From: an uncultured Lachnospiraceae bacterium
GTDB lineage: Bacteria > Bacillota > Clostridia > Lachnospirales > Lachnospiraceae
Direction of reading: 5' to 3'
NCBI GenBank assembly: GCA_947629565.1
Contig: CANREG010000001.1
Span: 1 to 64,000 of the forward strand
Length of the DNA: 64,000 bases
Of this stretch, positions 1-9,610 are shown one piece after another. How positions within the stretch are numbered: the stretch's first letter is position 1; every line of letters begins with the position of its first letter. Both the position numbers and the translations under genes were made by a program. Under the pieces are notes generated by a model. That model was not told the origin of the DNA. It saw only the letters and a list, made by a program, of their open reading frames with translations, and did no database searches.

Positions 1-1
1 A

Positions 2-295
2 CAGCGGCAGCTTTTAGCCATTGCAAGGGCAGCTATCGCCAATCCGCCGGCGCTGATTTTAGACGAGGCGACCTCCTCCATTGATACCCGTACTGAGCGG
101 CTGGTACAGGACGGAATGGATAAGCTGATGAAGGGCAGAACCACCTTTGTCATTGCCCACCGGCTTTCCACTGTGCGCAACAGTGACTGCATTGTAGTCT
201 TAGAGCAGGGGCGCATAATCGAAAAGGGAACCCACGATGAACTCATTGAGCAGAAAGGGAAATATTACCAGCTCTACACCGGCAAAACCGCCTGA
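2..295 (+). CDS. ABC transporter ATP-binding/permease protein, C-terminal fragment (cut by window start)
   Basis: Frame 2 reads [62 protein letters not shown]...; Walker B/D-loop and H-loop motifs; stop TGA 293-295. Confidence 0.93.
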   Translation, partial: QRQLLAIARAAIANPPALILDEATSSIDTRTERLVQDGMDKLMKGRTTFVIAHRLSTVRNSDCIVVLEQGRIIEKGTHDELIEQKGKYYQLYTGKTA

Positions 296-297
296 CC

Positions 298-854
298 ATC
301 TTCCCTCTGTTCCCCATTTAGAAGGCACCCTGATTTCCGGCAGGCAGGGTGCTTTCCCGCCCTTAATTTTTAATTGTATGCCGCCAGAGGGGCAGTATCC
401 TTTCCTGTTTTTCCCGCACTGTTTTCGGTTTTAAGAAATCCTGCTGCCGGTCTGTCCTGCATGTTTGATTGCATGTGCTTTCGAAGAACTCACACCGGGA
501 AGGGGTGACTGGGAAACATCTTAAGCCCCTTTGAAAACGCCGGTACTTGCGGAGGACATAAAAGTTTATCCTATTTGATAGACTTAGACGTCCTCCGCTT
601 ATGTACCGCTGCGTTTTCAACAGAGCGAAAGCGTGGCTGTAAGATGTTTGCCCAGCACCCCTAACCCGGTGCTCAGACACTTCTTCGCACATGCAACATG
701 CAGGACAGCCCGGCAGCGGATTTCTAAAAAACCGCGTGTCGGGAAAACAGGAAAGGATACTGCCCCTTCCGGCGGCGTTTCCAATACAAAAGGGCGGGAG
801 AGAAGTCTGCCTGCCGGAAACAGGAAATAGGAAATGGGGGAACAGAGGGAAGAT
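298..854. repeat. Giant imperfect palindrome / long hairpin (arms ~275 bp, loop ~6 nt CTATTT at 571-576)
   Basis: Left ATCTTCCCTCTGTTCCCCATTT (298..) matches the reverse complement of AAATGGGGGAACAGAGGGAAGAT (..854); inward blocks also pair: TTTCCGGCAGGCAG, GGGGCAGTATCCTTTCCTGTTTT, GAAATCC..GCTGCCGG, CTGTCCTGCATGTT, AAACATCTTA, TTGAAAACGC, GCGGAGGAC. Confidence 0.92.
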
Positions 855-959
855 TTTAGGTGGATTTTGAGGGAAAAAAGTGATTTGTTGTTGAATAGAT
901 TTACATTTTCTGTTAGAATATAGGGGAGTTTTAGGAAAATTGGAAAAAGGGGGGTCAAG

Positions 960-1322
960 ATGACTGTTAAAGAGTGCTATATGGCCATGCAGGAGGATTA
1001 TGAAACCGTAATCAAGCGGATGTTGGATGATGCGAGGATTAAGAAATTCCTGTTTATGTTTTTGCGAGATGAAACCTTTAACAATTTGTGTACGGCTGTT
1101 GACAATGGGAATTATGAGGATGCATTCAGGGAGGCGCATACCCTTAAGGGACTGTGCCAGAACATGGCATTTTCTGATTTTTTTGTTCCTGTGGATAATT
1201 TGACAGAGCTCTTACGACATGGAGAGTGGAGTGATGAGGCATTAAAGCAGTTTGAACTTGTCAAGGCAAAGTATGCTGTGATACGAAAGGCGATTGAGGA
1301 GCTGCAGAATGCTGACATATAA
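960..1322 (+). CDS. Hpt (histidine phosphotransfer) domain protein
   Basis: REAHTLKGLCQNM matches the Hpt phosphorylated-His motif; small all-helical protein next to a response regulator gene. Confidence 0.85.
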   Translation: MTVKECYMAMQEDYETVIKRMLDDARIKKFLFMFLRDETFNNLCTAVDNGNYEDAFREAHTLKGLCQNMAFSDFFVPVDNLTELLRHGEWSDEALKQFELVKAKYAVIRKAIEELQNADI

Positions 1323-3474
1323 TAATGTAGAATTTGATATTGACCAGAAGTTAGAGATTGATACCGGACTTGCGGATCATCTGGATGTGTCGTTTTTTGC
1401 AAAGAAGGAATATCTGGCAATCCAGATGCGGCAGATTCGTCTGGGCATGATGGCGGGCGTGGATGTCAGCCAGTACGCCAGACCGGAATACGACTGGTTT
1501 CAAATGGAAGAGATCCGTCTGGGAATGGAGGCAGGTTTAGACTATAAGAAGTATGCTTCCCCCGAACTGGATTATCAGAAAATGCGGCAGATTCGGAAAG
1601 GTCTGGAGAGAGGCATTGACCTGTCTAAGTTTTCCAGGCTGGAAGCCGGTATGCTGCGCCAGTTGCGAAAAGCTACCTTGAGCAAGGTAGAGATCATTGA
1701 TTACATCAAACAGGGCTATAATGTTGAACAGATTGAGGAGATTCGCATTGCGTTAGAGAAGAAGCTGGATATTGAGCCCTATCTCAGCAAAGATTTCAGA
1801 GGAGCCTCCATTCGGGAGATTTGCAACGGCCTTGAGGGAGGAATCGACCCGAAGATTTATGCCAACATAGAGTATGGCTGGCAGCAGATGCGGGAGATTC
1901 GGCTGGGCTTAGAGCACAGGGTGGATGTGAAACCTTACATTAATTCCCTGTTTTCCTGGCAGCAGATGCGGGAGATTCGCCTGGGGCTAGAGGAAGGAAT
2001 TGATATCAGTTCCTACTGCCGGTTTATGTATACGGCAACGGATATGGCCAGAAAGCGGAAAGCCCTGTCCACCGGCGCCACAGTAGGAATTGTAGACGGA
2101 ACGGCAGAGGTTTTAAAGCACCAGCAGTTTGTGGTCTTTATCAGCAGTGATGAGATGGAGGCCAGAATTGAGTTAAAATGCAAGCCGGACGAGACGGTTA
2201 CAGTGCAGGAGGTTTTACAGGTCCTAAAGTCAGAGGGAGTGACTAAGGGCGTTATCAAATCCGCAGTAGAGAAGCTGGTGAAGGAGAAATTGTATAACCA
2301 GTCGGTGCTCATTGCCAGAGGCAAGGTGTCCGGCGCAGGAAAAGACGGCTGGTACGAATACTTTTTTAAGACCACCATGGACAGAACCCCCAAGGTGTTA
2401 CATGATGGCTCTGTAGATTATCAGCATATACGCTGGTATGAGTTGGTAGAGGAAGGGCAGAAAATCGCCCTTTACCATGAAGCGGAGTATGGCACGCCGG
2501 GTTATACGGTAACCGGTAAGCATTTAAATGTGAAAAAGGGCCATGAGATGAATGTACTCACCGGCCATGGTTTTGTGCTTTTGCCGGATGGAAAGACATA
2601 CATTGCCGCTACCAGTGGAAAGATTGATTTAATTGATGACAATAAGATAGAGATTACCAAACTTTATGTGGTGGAAGAGGTCAATGCCGCCACAGGTAAT
2701 GTAGATTTTGACGGCTGCGTTTATGTACAGGGCAATGTAGGAGCCGGGTCCGTAATCCGGGCCACAGAAGATGTCATTGTGAACGGCGCGGTGGAAGGCG
2801 CTATGATTAAGTGCGGCGGCGAGATTTTGCTGCGGCAGGGAGCCAACGGCGCAGGCCATGGGGTAATTGAGGCAGGGAAAAAGGTGACTGCCAAGTTTTT
2901 TGAATCGATTAATGTTATTTCCCATGGCGATATCCATGCCAATTATGCCTTGAACTGTAATATGTATGCGGAAGGCAACATAGTGATTCAGGGCAGAAAG
3001 GGAATGATTGCGGGAGGCGTTGCCCAGGCAGTACGGGGAATCAAAGCCTTTAATATCGGCAATCATGCCAATTTGCGAACAGTGCTGAAGTTAGGCGTAG
3101 ACGAGTCAGCCATGCATACCTTGACTCTTCTTGAGAAGAAGATAGGGGATGTGAATAAGGAGCTTGCGATATTGGGCAATGCCTATATGGATTTTCAGAG
3201 AAAATATCCTCCGGAAGTGCGCAACACGATGGAGATTTATTTAAAGATAGAGAATGCAATCTATACAAAAGAATTAGAACTTGACAGTCTGTATAAGCAG
3301 AAACAGGAATGTGAGGATGCTATTGAAAGCATGGCCGGAGCAAGGGCAGTCATTAAGGGAACCATGTATGAGGGTTCGGTTGTAATTATTGACAACATAA
3401 AATGGGTGTCACATACGGTTCATGATGTGATTGTCAGACGCGCAAATGACAGAATTGTTGTGTATTCAAATTAA
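1309..3474 (+). CDS. FapA/DUF342 family protein with N-terminal QMRxIRLGLExGiD repeats
   Basis: C-terminal beta-repeat region (VQGNVGAGSVIRATEDVIVNGAVEGAMIKCGGEILLRQGANG...) typical of FapA/DUF342; at least five ~23-27 aa N-terminal repeats. Confidence 0.85.
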   Translation: MLTYNNVEFDIDQKLEIDTGLADHLDVSFFAKKEYLAIQMRQIRLGMMAGVDVSQYARPEYDWFQMEEIRLGMEAGLDYKKYASPELDYQKMRQIRKGLERGIDLSKFSRLEAGMLRQLRKATLSKVEIIDYIKQGYNVEQIEEIRIALEKKLDIEPYLSKDFRGASIREICNGLEGGIDPKIYANIEYGWQQMREIRLGLEHRVDVKPYINSLFSWQQMREIRLGLEEGIDISSYCRFMYTATDMARKRKALSTGATVGIVDGTAEVLKHQQFVVFISSDEMEARIELKCKPDETVTVQEVLQVLKSEGVTKGVIKSAVEKLVKEKLYNQSVLIARGKVSGAGKDGWYEYFFKTTMDRTPKVLHDGSVDYQHIRWYELVEEGQKIALYHEAEYGTPGYTVTGKHLNVKKGHEMNVLTGHGFVLLPDGKTYIAATSGKIDLIDDNKIEITKLYVVEEVNAATGNVDFDGCVYVQGNVGAGSVIRATEDVIVNGAVEGAMIKCGGEILLRQGANGAGHGVIEAGKKVTAKFFESINVISHGDIHANYALNCNMYAEGNIVIQGRKGMIAGGVAQAVRGIKAFNIGNHANLRTVLKLGVDESAMHTLTLLEKKIGDVNKELAILGNAYMDFQRKYPPEVRNTMEIYLKIENAIYTKELELDSLYKQKQECEDAIESMAGARAVIKGTMYEGSVVIIDNIKWVSHTVHDVIVRRANDRIVVYSN

Positions 3475-3493
3475 AGAAGAGGTAGAGGGCAAT

Positions 3494-4582
3494 ATGAAGA
3501 ATAAGATTTTAGTAGTGGATGATGCAGAGCTAAATAGGGAATTATTGCAGGATATTCTTCAGGATGTATATGAGGTTGTAATGTCCGAGGACGGGGAGCA
3601 GGCGATTGAAAAGCTGAATACGATGAATGAGGATACGGCGGCGCTGCTCTTGGATTTACAGATGCCTAAGATGGACGGCTTTGCTGTTATGGAGGAAATG
3701 AAAAAACAGGGCTGGATGAATAAGATTCCTGTTTTGGTAATCAGCGGGGAGCGGGCAGTGGAGATTGAGAACCGCTGTTTTGAAATCGGCGTGTCCGATT
3801 TTATCCATAAACCTTTTGAGCCTGCGTTGGTTAAGAACCGCGTAAAGAATGTGGTGGATTTGTTCGCTTACAAGAATCATCTTGAGGAGAAAGTGGAAAG
3901 CCAGACGGAAACCCTGCGTAAGCAGAATCGGATTTTACAGATGCAGACAGAGAAATTGAAGGCCAACAATGAGAGAATCATTGAAGTATTAGGTACAGTG
4001 GTGGAGTCCCGGAATCTGGAAAGCGGCGAGCATATTCAGCGGGTAAAGGGCTTTACAAGGATTTTAGCCTACCAGATGATGAAGGATTATCCGGAATATC
4101 ATTTAGACGAGAAACAGGTAGAGATGATTGTAACCGCCAGTTCACTGCATGATTTGGGTAAGATTGCCATACCGGATAAGATTCTGCTGAAGCCGGGACG
4201 ATTTAATGAGGAAGAATTTGAATACATGAAATCCCACACCACCAGAGGATGCGATATTCTTAATAATATTGGCGGTATCTGGGATGACGAATACAGACAG
4301 GTGAGTTTAGACATCTGCCGCCACCATCACGAGCGGTATGACGGCAAGGGTTATCCGGATGGATTAAAGGGGGAAGAAATCCCCATTTCTGCGCAGATTG
4401 TATCGATAGCAGATGTGTATGACGCCCTTGTCTGTGAGCGGGTATATAAGGACGCTATTCCTAAAGATAAGGCATACCATATGATTATTAACGGGGAGTG
4501 CGGCGTATTTTCACCGAAGCTAATGGAGTGCTTCCGCAAGAGCCGGGAGGCGTTTGAAAAACTGGCAGATGAGATTAAGTAA
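3494..4582 (+). CDS. Response regulator with C-terminal HD-GYP domain (putative cyclic-di-GMP phosphodiesterase)
   Basis: Receiver LVVDDAELNRELL/LLDLQMPKMDGF; HDLGKIAIPD and HHERYDGKGYPDGLKGEEIP HD-GYP motifs; ATG at 3494 after GAGG RBS. Confidence 0.93.
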   Translation: MKNKILVVDDAELNRELLQDILQDVYEVVMSEDGEQAIEKLNTMNEDTAALLLDLQMPKMDGFAVMEEMKKQGWMNKIPVLVISGERAVEIENRCFEIGVSDFIHKPFEPALVKNRVKNVVDLFAYKNHLEEKVESQTETLRKQNRILQMQTEKLKANNERIIEVLGTVVESRNLESGEHIQRVKGFTRILAYQMMKDYPEYHLDEKQVEMIVTASSLHDLGKIAIPDKILLKPGRFNEEEFEYMKSHTTRGCDILNNIGGIWDDEYRQVSLDICRHHHERYDGKGYPDGLKGEEIPISAQIVSIADVYDALVCERVYKDAIPKDKAYHMIINGECGVFSPKLMECFRKSREAFEKLADEIK

Positions 4583-4607
4583 GACGCATTTGATAAAGCA
4601 GATTTAG

Positions 4608-4638
4608 AATGGGAAGATGGGTTATCCACCTTCCCATT
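4608..4638. terminator. Hairpin after HD-GYP gene
   Basis: AATGGGAAG...CTTCCCATT inverted repeat. Confidence 0.5.
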
Positions 4639-4702
4639 GCAAGGCAACTATGATGAATCCCTCTCATTTGCTTAATGAAAAGATTTCATATTTTCACTTT
4701 AC

Positions 4703-4752
4703 TTTTTTATCCACAGCACATATAATAATTCATAGTGTGCTGTGGATTTTTT
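4703..4752. terminator. Rho-independent, probably bidirectional terminator
   Basis: TTTTTTATCCACAGCACA ... TGTGCTGTGGATTTTTTAT. Confidence 0.75.
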
Positions 4753-4798
4753 ATCGCAATCACTGGAATGAAGATAAAATAAGCGAGGAGTGTTAAAG

Positions 4799-5371
4799 TT
4801 GAAGAACACAGTGGAAATCAGATGGCATGGCCGGGGCGGCCAGGGTGCCAAGACGGCGGCATTGATGTTAGCCGACGCCGCATTTATGACAGGAAAACAT
4901 GTACAGGGCTTTCCGGAATATGGCCCGGAGCGGATGGGAGCGCCAATTACCGCCTATAACCGGATCAGCGATAACCCGATTCGGGTACATTCTAATATTT
5001 ACGATCCGGATTATGTCGTTGTGGTAGACGAGACGCTGTTAGAGAGCGTAGATGTGACTAACGGCTTAAAGCCGGAGGGGGCAATCGTCATTAATACCAC
5101 CAAGACGCCGGAGGAGGTAAAGCCCCATTTAAAGGGATATACCGGTGGTGTCTATACTATAGATGCAAGAGAGATATCTGAAAAATGTCTTGGAAAATAT
5201 TTTCCCAATTCCCCTATGTTAGCGGCTATTGCGGCGATCAGCGGAGTGATGGACAAGGAGGATTTCTTCCGGGAGATGGAGGCTTCCTACAGACACAAGT
5301 TTTCCAAGAAGCCGGAGGTCATTGAGGGAAATATGAAGGCGTTACATATGGCATATGAGGAGGTGGAGTAA
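4799..5371 (+). CDS. porG: Pyruvate/2-oxoacid:ferredoxin oxidoreductase gamma subunit
   Basis: MKNTVEIRWHGRGGQGAKTAALMLADAAF...; TTG start with GAGGAG RBS (ORF track start GTG 4790); operon order gamma-delta-alpha-beta. Confidence 0.88.
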   Translation: MKNTVEIRWHGRGGQGAKTAALMLADAAFMTGKHVQGFPEYGPERMGAPITAYNRISDNPIRVHSNIYDPDYVVVVDETLLESVDVTNGLKPEGAIVINTTKTPEEVKPHLKGYTGGVYTIDAREISEKCLGKYFPNSPMLAAIAAISGVMDKEDFFREMEASYRHKFSKKPEVIEGNMKALHMAYEEVE

Positions 5372-5677
5372 ATGGCAGCAACAGATGTGACAAGGATTAC
5401 AGAAAAGAGTCCATGGCAGGACATTACGGAGGGCAATCAGATATATGCTGCCGGGACTTCCAGACTTTTTCATACAGGCGAGTGGAGAACCCAGACGCCG
5501 GTATTCCATGAGGAGAAATGCAAGCAATGTCTTTTGTGCGTTCCCGTATGTCCAGACAGTTCCATACCCGTATGCGACAGTAAGAGAGAGGATTTTGACT
5601 ACGACCACTGCAAGGGCTGTGGCATATGCGCGAAGGTCTGTCCTTTTGAGGCAATTTCCATGAAGGAGGGACAGTAA
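5372..5677 (+). CDS. porD: Pyruvate/2-oxoacid:ferredoxin oxidoreductase delta subunit (2x4Fe-4S ferredoxin)
   Basis: CKQCLLCVPVCPDSSIPV and CKGCGICAKVCPFEAI. Confidence 0.9.
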   Translation: MAATDVTRITEKSPWQDITEGNQIYAAGTSRLFHTGEWRTQTPVFHEEKCKQCLLCVPVCPDSSIPVCDSKREDFDYDHCKGCGICAKVCPFEAISMKEGQ

Positions 5678-5678
5678 G

Positions 5679-6860
5679 ATGGCGATTAGAGAGAGATTAT
5701 CAGGAAATGAGGCCATTTCCTATGCGATTAAACAGGTGAATCCCGATGTTATGCCGGCATTCCCGATTACTCCGTCAACGGAGATTCCCCAGTATGTGGC
5801 AAACTATATTGCCAATGGGGAGATGGACACCGATTTCATTCCTGTGGAGAGTGAGCACAGTTCCATGAGCGCAACCGTAGGCGCTTCCGCAGCGGGAGCA
5901 AGAGCCCTTACGGCCACTTCTTCCTGCGGGCTGGCCCTGATGTGGGAGGAGCTTTATGTGGCGGCCTCTAACCGCCTGCCGTTGGCGTTATGTCTGGTCA
6001 ACCGGGCGCTTTCCGGCCCCATTAACATCAACTGCGACCATTCCGATTCCATGGGCGCCAGAGATACAGGGTTTATTCAGATATATGCGGAGAATAATCA
6101 GGAGGCCTATGACAATTTTGTCCAAGCGTACCGCATTTCCGAGCATAAGGATGTGAGGCTTCCCATTATGATTTGCCAAGACGGGTTTATTACCAGCCAT
6201 GCTGTGGAGAATATTGAGCTTTTAGAAGATGAAAAGGTAAAAGGTTTTGTAGGGGAATATGAGCCGGAAAATTACCTGCTGAATGCAGAGCAGCCGATTG
6301 CCGTCGGACCGTATGCGGTTTCCAATTATTATATGGAGACAAAGATGGCGCAGAATACGGCTATGCGAAATGCCAAAAAAGTGATTTTGGAAGTGGGTAA
6401 GCAATATGGCGAAATGTCAGGAAGAACCTACGGATTCTTTGAGGAATACCGCTTAGAGGATGCGGATTATGCCATGGTGATTATCGGTTCCGCTGCCGGA
6501 ACCTCAAAAGATGCAGTAGACGCCTTACGGGAACAGGGAGTAAAGGCGGGATTGTTAAAACTTAGAGTTTTCCGTCCCTTCCCCGACGAGGAGATTGCGA
6601 ACGCCCTCAAGCATTGTAAGACGGTTGCTATTATGGACAGAAGCGAGAGCTTCAGGGGCAAGGGCGGTCCTTTAGGAGCAGAGGTTAAGGCAGCTCTTTA
6701 TGACCATGCTGCCAATGTGAGGGCATTTAACCTGATTTACGGTTTGGGCGGCAGGGACTTTACCGTTGAGGAAGCAGAGCGCATTTACAGGGATTTAGAG
6801 GCATACGACAAGGAAGGAAAAGCCTTTGAGGAATACCGTTATGTGGGACTTAGAGGATAG
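5679..6860 (+). CDS. porA: Pyruvate/2-oxoacid:ferredoxin oxidoreductase alpha subunit
   Basis: GNEAISYAIKQVNPDVMPAFPITPSTEIPQYVANYIANGEMDTDFIPVESEHSSMSATVGASAAGARALTATSSCGL. Confidence 0.92.
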   Translation: MAIRERLSGNEAISYAIKQVNPDVMPAFPITPSTEIPQYVANYIANGEMDTDFIPVESEHSSMSATVGASAAGARALTATSSCGLALMWEELYVAASNRLPLALCLVNRALSGPININCDHSDSMGARDTGFIQIYAENNQEAYDNFVQAYRISEHKDVRLPIMICQDGFITSHAVENIELLEDEKVKGFVGEYEPENYLLNAEQPIAVGPYAVSNYYMETKMAQNTAMRNAKKVILEVGKQYGEMSGRTYGFFEEYRLEDADYAMVIIGSAAGTSKDAVDALREQGVKAGLLKLRVFRPFPDEEIANALKHCKTVAIMDRSESFRGKGGPLGAEVKAALYDHAANVRAFNLIYGLGGRDFTVEEAERIYRDLEAYDKEGKAFEEYRYVGLRG

Positions 6861-6872
6861 GAGGCAGATGGG

Positions 6873-7808
6873 ATGAGTTATAATTTTAAAGCAGAGATGA
6901 ACAAACCGGAACGCTTGGCTCCGGGACATAGAATGTGCGCAGGCTGCGGCGGCACCATTGCGGTTCGCGCTGTGCTGCGGGCTCTCCATGAGGGCGACCG
7001 GGCGGTAATCGGCAATGCAACCGGCTGTCTGGAGGTGTCAACCTTTATGTATCCATATACCTCCTATGAGGACAGCTATATCCACAATGCCTTTGAAAAT
7101 GCCGGGGCAACCATGGGCGGCGTAGAAACTGCCTATAAGGTGCTGAAGCGGAAGGGCAAGATTAAAGAGGATTTTAAGTTCATTACCTTCGGCGGTGACG
7201 GCGGCACTTACGATATCGGTTTGCAGTCCTTGTCTGGGGCTATGGAGCGGAACCATGATTTTGTGTATGTATGTTATGATAACGGCGCTTATATGAATAC
7301 GGGTATCCAGCGTTCTTCTGCAACGCCGATGTATGCGGATACCACCACAACGCCTGTGGGAAGCCAGTCCAATGGTAAAATGCAGAACCGCAAGGATTTG
7401 GCGGCGATTATCGCAGCCCATGATGTTCCCTATGTGGGACAGTCCACTTTATTGGGGAATTTTAAGGATTTGCACACCAAGGCAGAAAAGGCAATCTATA
7501 CGGAAGGAGCCTGCTTCTTAAATGTCATGGCGCCCTGTCCGAGAGGCTGGCGGTATCCGGCAGAGGATATTATGGAAATTTGTCGGTTAGGCGTGGAAAC
7601 CTGTTACTGGCCGCTGTTTGAGGTGGATCATGGCAAGTGGATATTAAACTATGAGCCAAAGAAGAAGCTGCCTGTAGAAGATTTCTTAAGACCTCAGGGA
7701 AGATTTAAACATCTTTTTAAGAAAGGCAACGAGGATTTGCTGGTACAGTTTCAGGAGGAAGTGGACAGAAGATGGGAAGAATTACAGTTTAGGTGTTCTA
7801 AGTATTAA
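6873..7808 (+). CDS. porB: Pyruvate/2-oxoacid:ferredoxin oxidoreductase beta subunit
   Basis: GHRMCAGCGGTIAVRAVLRAL; TPP-binding FGGDGGTYDIGLQSLSGAMERNHDFVYVCYDNGAYMNTGIQRSSATP. Confidence 0.93.
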   Translation: MSYNFKAEMNKPERLAPGHRMCAGCGGTIAVRAVLRALHEGDRAVIGNATGCLEVSTFMYPYTSYEDSYIHNAFENAGATMGGVETAYKVLKRKGKIKEDFKFITFGGDGGTYDIGLQSLSGAMERNHDFVYVCYDNGAYMNTGIQRSSATPMYADTTTTPVGSQSNGKMQNRKDLAAIIAAHDVPYVGQSTLLGNFKDLHTKAEKAIYTEGACFLNVMAPCPRGWRYPAEDIMEICRLGVETCYWPLFEVDHGKWILNYEPKKKLPVEDFLRPQGRFKHLFKKGNEDLLVQFQEEVDRRWEELQFRCSKY

Positions 7809-7886
7809 TGGGAACAGATGATGCTGTAATTCGGGGGCTTGAAAAATTTCTGTAAATTCAGATTTTATAGAATAATTTATAAAAGG

Positions 7887-7917
7887 ACGGAGGACCGACA
7901 GGGTTCTCCGTTTTTTG
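7887..7917 (+). terminator. Rho-independent terminator after porB
   Basis: ACGGAGGACC GACAG GGTTCTCCGTTTTTT. Confidence 0.75.
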
Positions 7918-8121
7918 TATAAGCATAAAGAAAAAACCACCTGCTCTGCTGGTGTGTTCCCGGATAGCTTTATCTTCAAGTAAAAAACCTCTGATGTATT
8001 TTTGCGTAAATTCCGTAGAAAAATAATTTATAATCAGATCTGTATTCAAAATAAAAAACAGCTTGAAAAAATGTCTCGAAAATTATATAATAATCGTGAC
8101 AAAAACAAGGAGAGTGGTTTT

Positions 8122-8727
8122 ATGGCTAGCGGCATTTATACAGAAATAAAGAAGAGAATAGAGTGGGCTGAACCGGGAACAGTTTTTTTGACATCGGATT
8201 TTACGGATGTTGCGGCAGCAACAACGGTTAGAAAATGTCTCAGCAGGCAAGTTGAAGAAAAGAATATACGAAGAATTATGGACGGAGTGTATGAAAAACC
8301 GATATATAGTAAGTTGCTAAAAGAATATATTCCTGCAAATCCCGAAACGATAGCATATGCTATTGCCAGAAGTTTTCGTTGGACCATTGCGCCATGTGGA
8401 GATGTAGCATTAAATAAGCTGGGTTTATCTACACAAGTTCCGGTTGTTTGGTCCTATATCAGTGACGGACCTTATAGAAAATTTTCGTGGGACAATATTA
8501 CGCTGTCTTTTAAGCATCGTGCGAACAGAGAGATTTCATTTATGTCTGAGACAACCATTTTGGTTGTTGAGGCATTAAAAACATTGGGAAAGGAACGGAT
8601 TGATGACAATATTATTCAAAGTTTGAGAAATAGACTGCCTGAGGCGGAGAAGAAAAACATGTTAGCGGAAACAACGGGTGTAAGCGAATGGATATATGCA
8701 GTAATCAGAAAGGTATGTGCTGAATAA
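8122..8727 (+). CDS. DUF6088 / AbiEi-like antitoxin family protein
   Basis: MASGIYTEIKKRIEWAEPGTVFLTSDFTDVAAATTVRKCLSRQVEEKNIRRIMDGVYEKP; ATG at 8122 after AAGGAGAG RBS. Confidence 0.75.
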   Translation: MASGIYTEIKKRIEWAEPGTVFLTSDFTDVAAATTVRKCLSRQVEEKNIRRIMDGVYEKPIYSKLLKEYIPANPETIAYAIARSFRWTIAPCGDVALNKLGLSTQVPVVWSYISDGPYRKFSWDNITLSFKHRANREISFMSETTILVVEALKTLGKERIDDNIIQSLRNRLPEAEKKNMLAETTGVSEWIYAVIRKVCAE

Positions 8728-9154
8728 TGAAGAAAGTTGCCAAATTGGAGATAATCTAACTATTGATGTTGAGAGAACTTTTTGGGAAAAACTCACCATA
8801 TTACATAAAATTGCAAATTCCCCAGAAGGAAAAACATTGCCTGCCAGATATGCAAGGCATTTATATGATGTCTATAATCTGGGTAATTCCTGGGTAAAAG
8901 AGAGTGCGTTTGATAGAAAAGAATTATTGGAAAAGGATGTTGCTTTTAAGCAAAAGTTTTATTATGCCAAGGGGGCTCATTATGAAACGGCAACTTTGAG
9001 CAGCATTGAACTTTTACCGAAAGAACCAGTACTCAGTGCGTTGAAAGAGGACCATCAGGCAATGAGGAATATGATATATGGGAATATACCAGAGTTTGAA
9101 GAGATTCTTAAGTTTCTTGAAAGATTGCAAGAAGAAATACATGAGTTGGAATAG
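8717..9154 (+). pseudogene. AbiEii/AbiGii-type nucleotidyltransferase toxin remnant (C-terminal part only)
   Basis: TIDVERTFWEKLTILHKIANSPEGKTLPARYARHLYDVYNL is AbiEii-like C-terminal sequence; no N-terminal nucleotidyltransferase region between it and the antitoxin gene. Confidence 0.65.
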
Positions 9155-9202
9155 TTGCGTCCAGCTTGGAGCGAGAGTATGAACACTTTGTTGATAAAAA
9201 AC

Positions 9203-9252
9203 TTGACAGCTAAATTTTTATAATCTATAATATTTAGTAACACTAAATATTA
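9203..9252 (+). promoter_or_regulatory. PadR-gene promoter with 25-bp palindromic operator
   Basis: TTGACA (9203) - 17 bp - TATAAT (9226) overlapping TAATATTTAGT-AAC-ACTAAATATTA (9228-9252), perfect 11-bp arms. Confidence 0.75.
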
Positions 9253-9266
9253 TGAATGAGGGAAAT

Positions 9267-9599
9267 ATGGAAAATTCGGATTTAAATCAATTAAAAAGAG
9301 GCATATTGAAAATGATTGTCCTAAAAATTTTATCTGAAGGTAAGACCTACGGATATGAAATGCTCGGAAAGATAGATAGGGAAAGCAATGGTTTATTGCA
9401 TATGAAAGAGGGTACTCTTTATCCGATTCTCTATCGGCTGGAAGATGACGGTTATATTGTAAGCAGATGGAAAGAATTGGAGCAGCGGGCAAAACCAAAG
9501 AAATATTATATGATAACCGGTAAAGGAAGAAAAAAGCTGGAAGAGCTAGTGAGTGGTTGGTATAACATGGTATCAGTTGTAGATGTCTTTTTAAAATAG
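9267..9599 (+). CDS. PadR family transcriptional regulator
   Basis: LKRGILKMIVLKILSEGKTYGYEMLGKI..LLHMKEGTLYPILYRLEDDGYI; possible upstream ATG 9252. Confidence 0.92.
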   Translation: MENSDLNQLKRGILKMIVLKILSEGKTYGYEMLGKIDRESNGLLHMKEGTLYPILYRLEDDGYIVSRWKELEQRAKPKKYYMITGKGRKKLEELVSGWYNMVSVVDVFLK

Positions 9600-9610
9600 G
9601 GGTATAAATG

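Noticed and set aside
363-1139. 258-aa minus-strand ORF (also 617..958 -, 237..434 +, 633..830 +)
   Set aside because: They lie on the arms of the 298-854 palindrome and overlap the Hpt gene; low-complexity composition without domains; explained by the inverted repeat.
8717-9154. Functional AbiEii toxin
   Set aside because: The nucleotidyltransferase N-terminal half is absent, so it is reported as a remnant.
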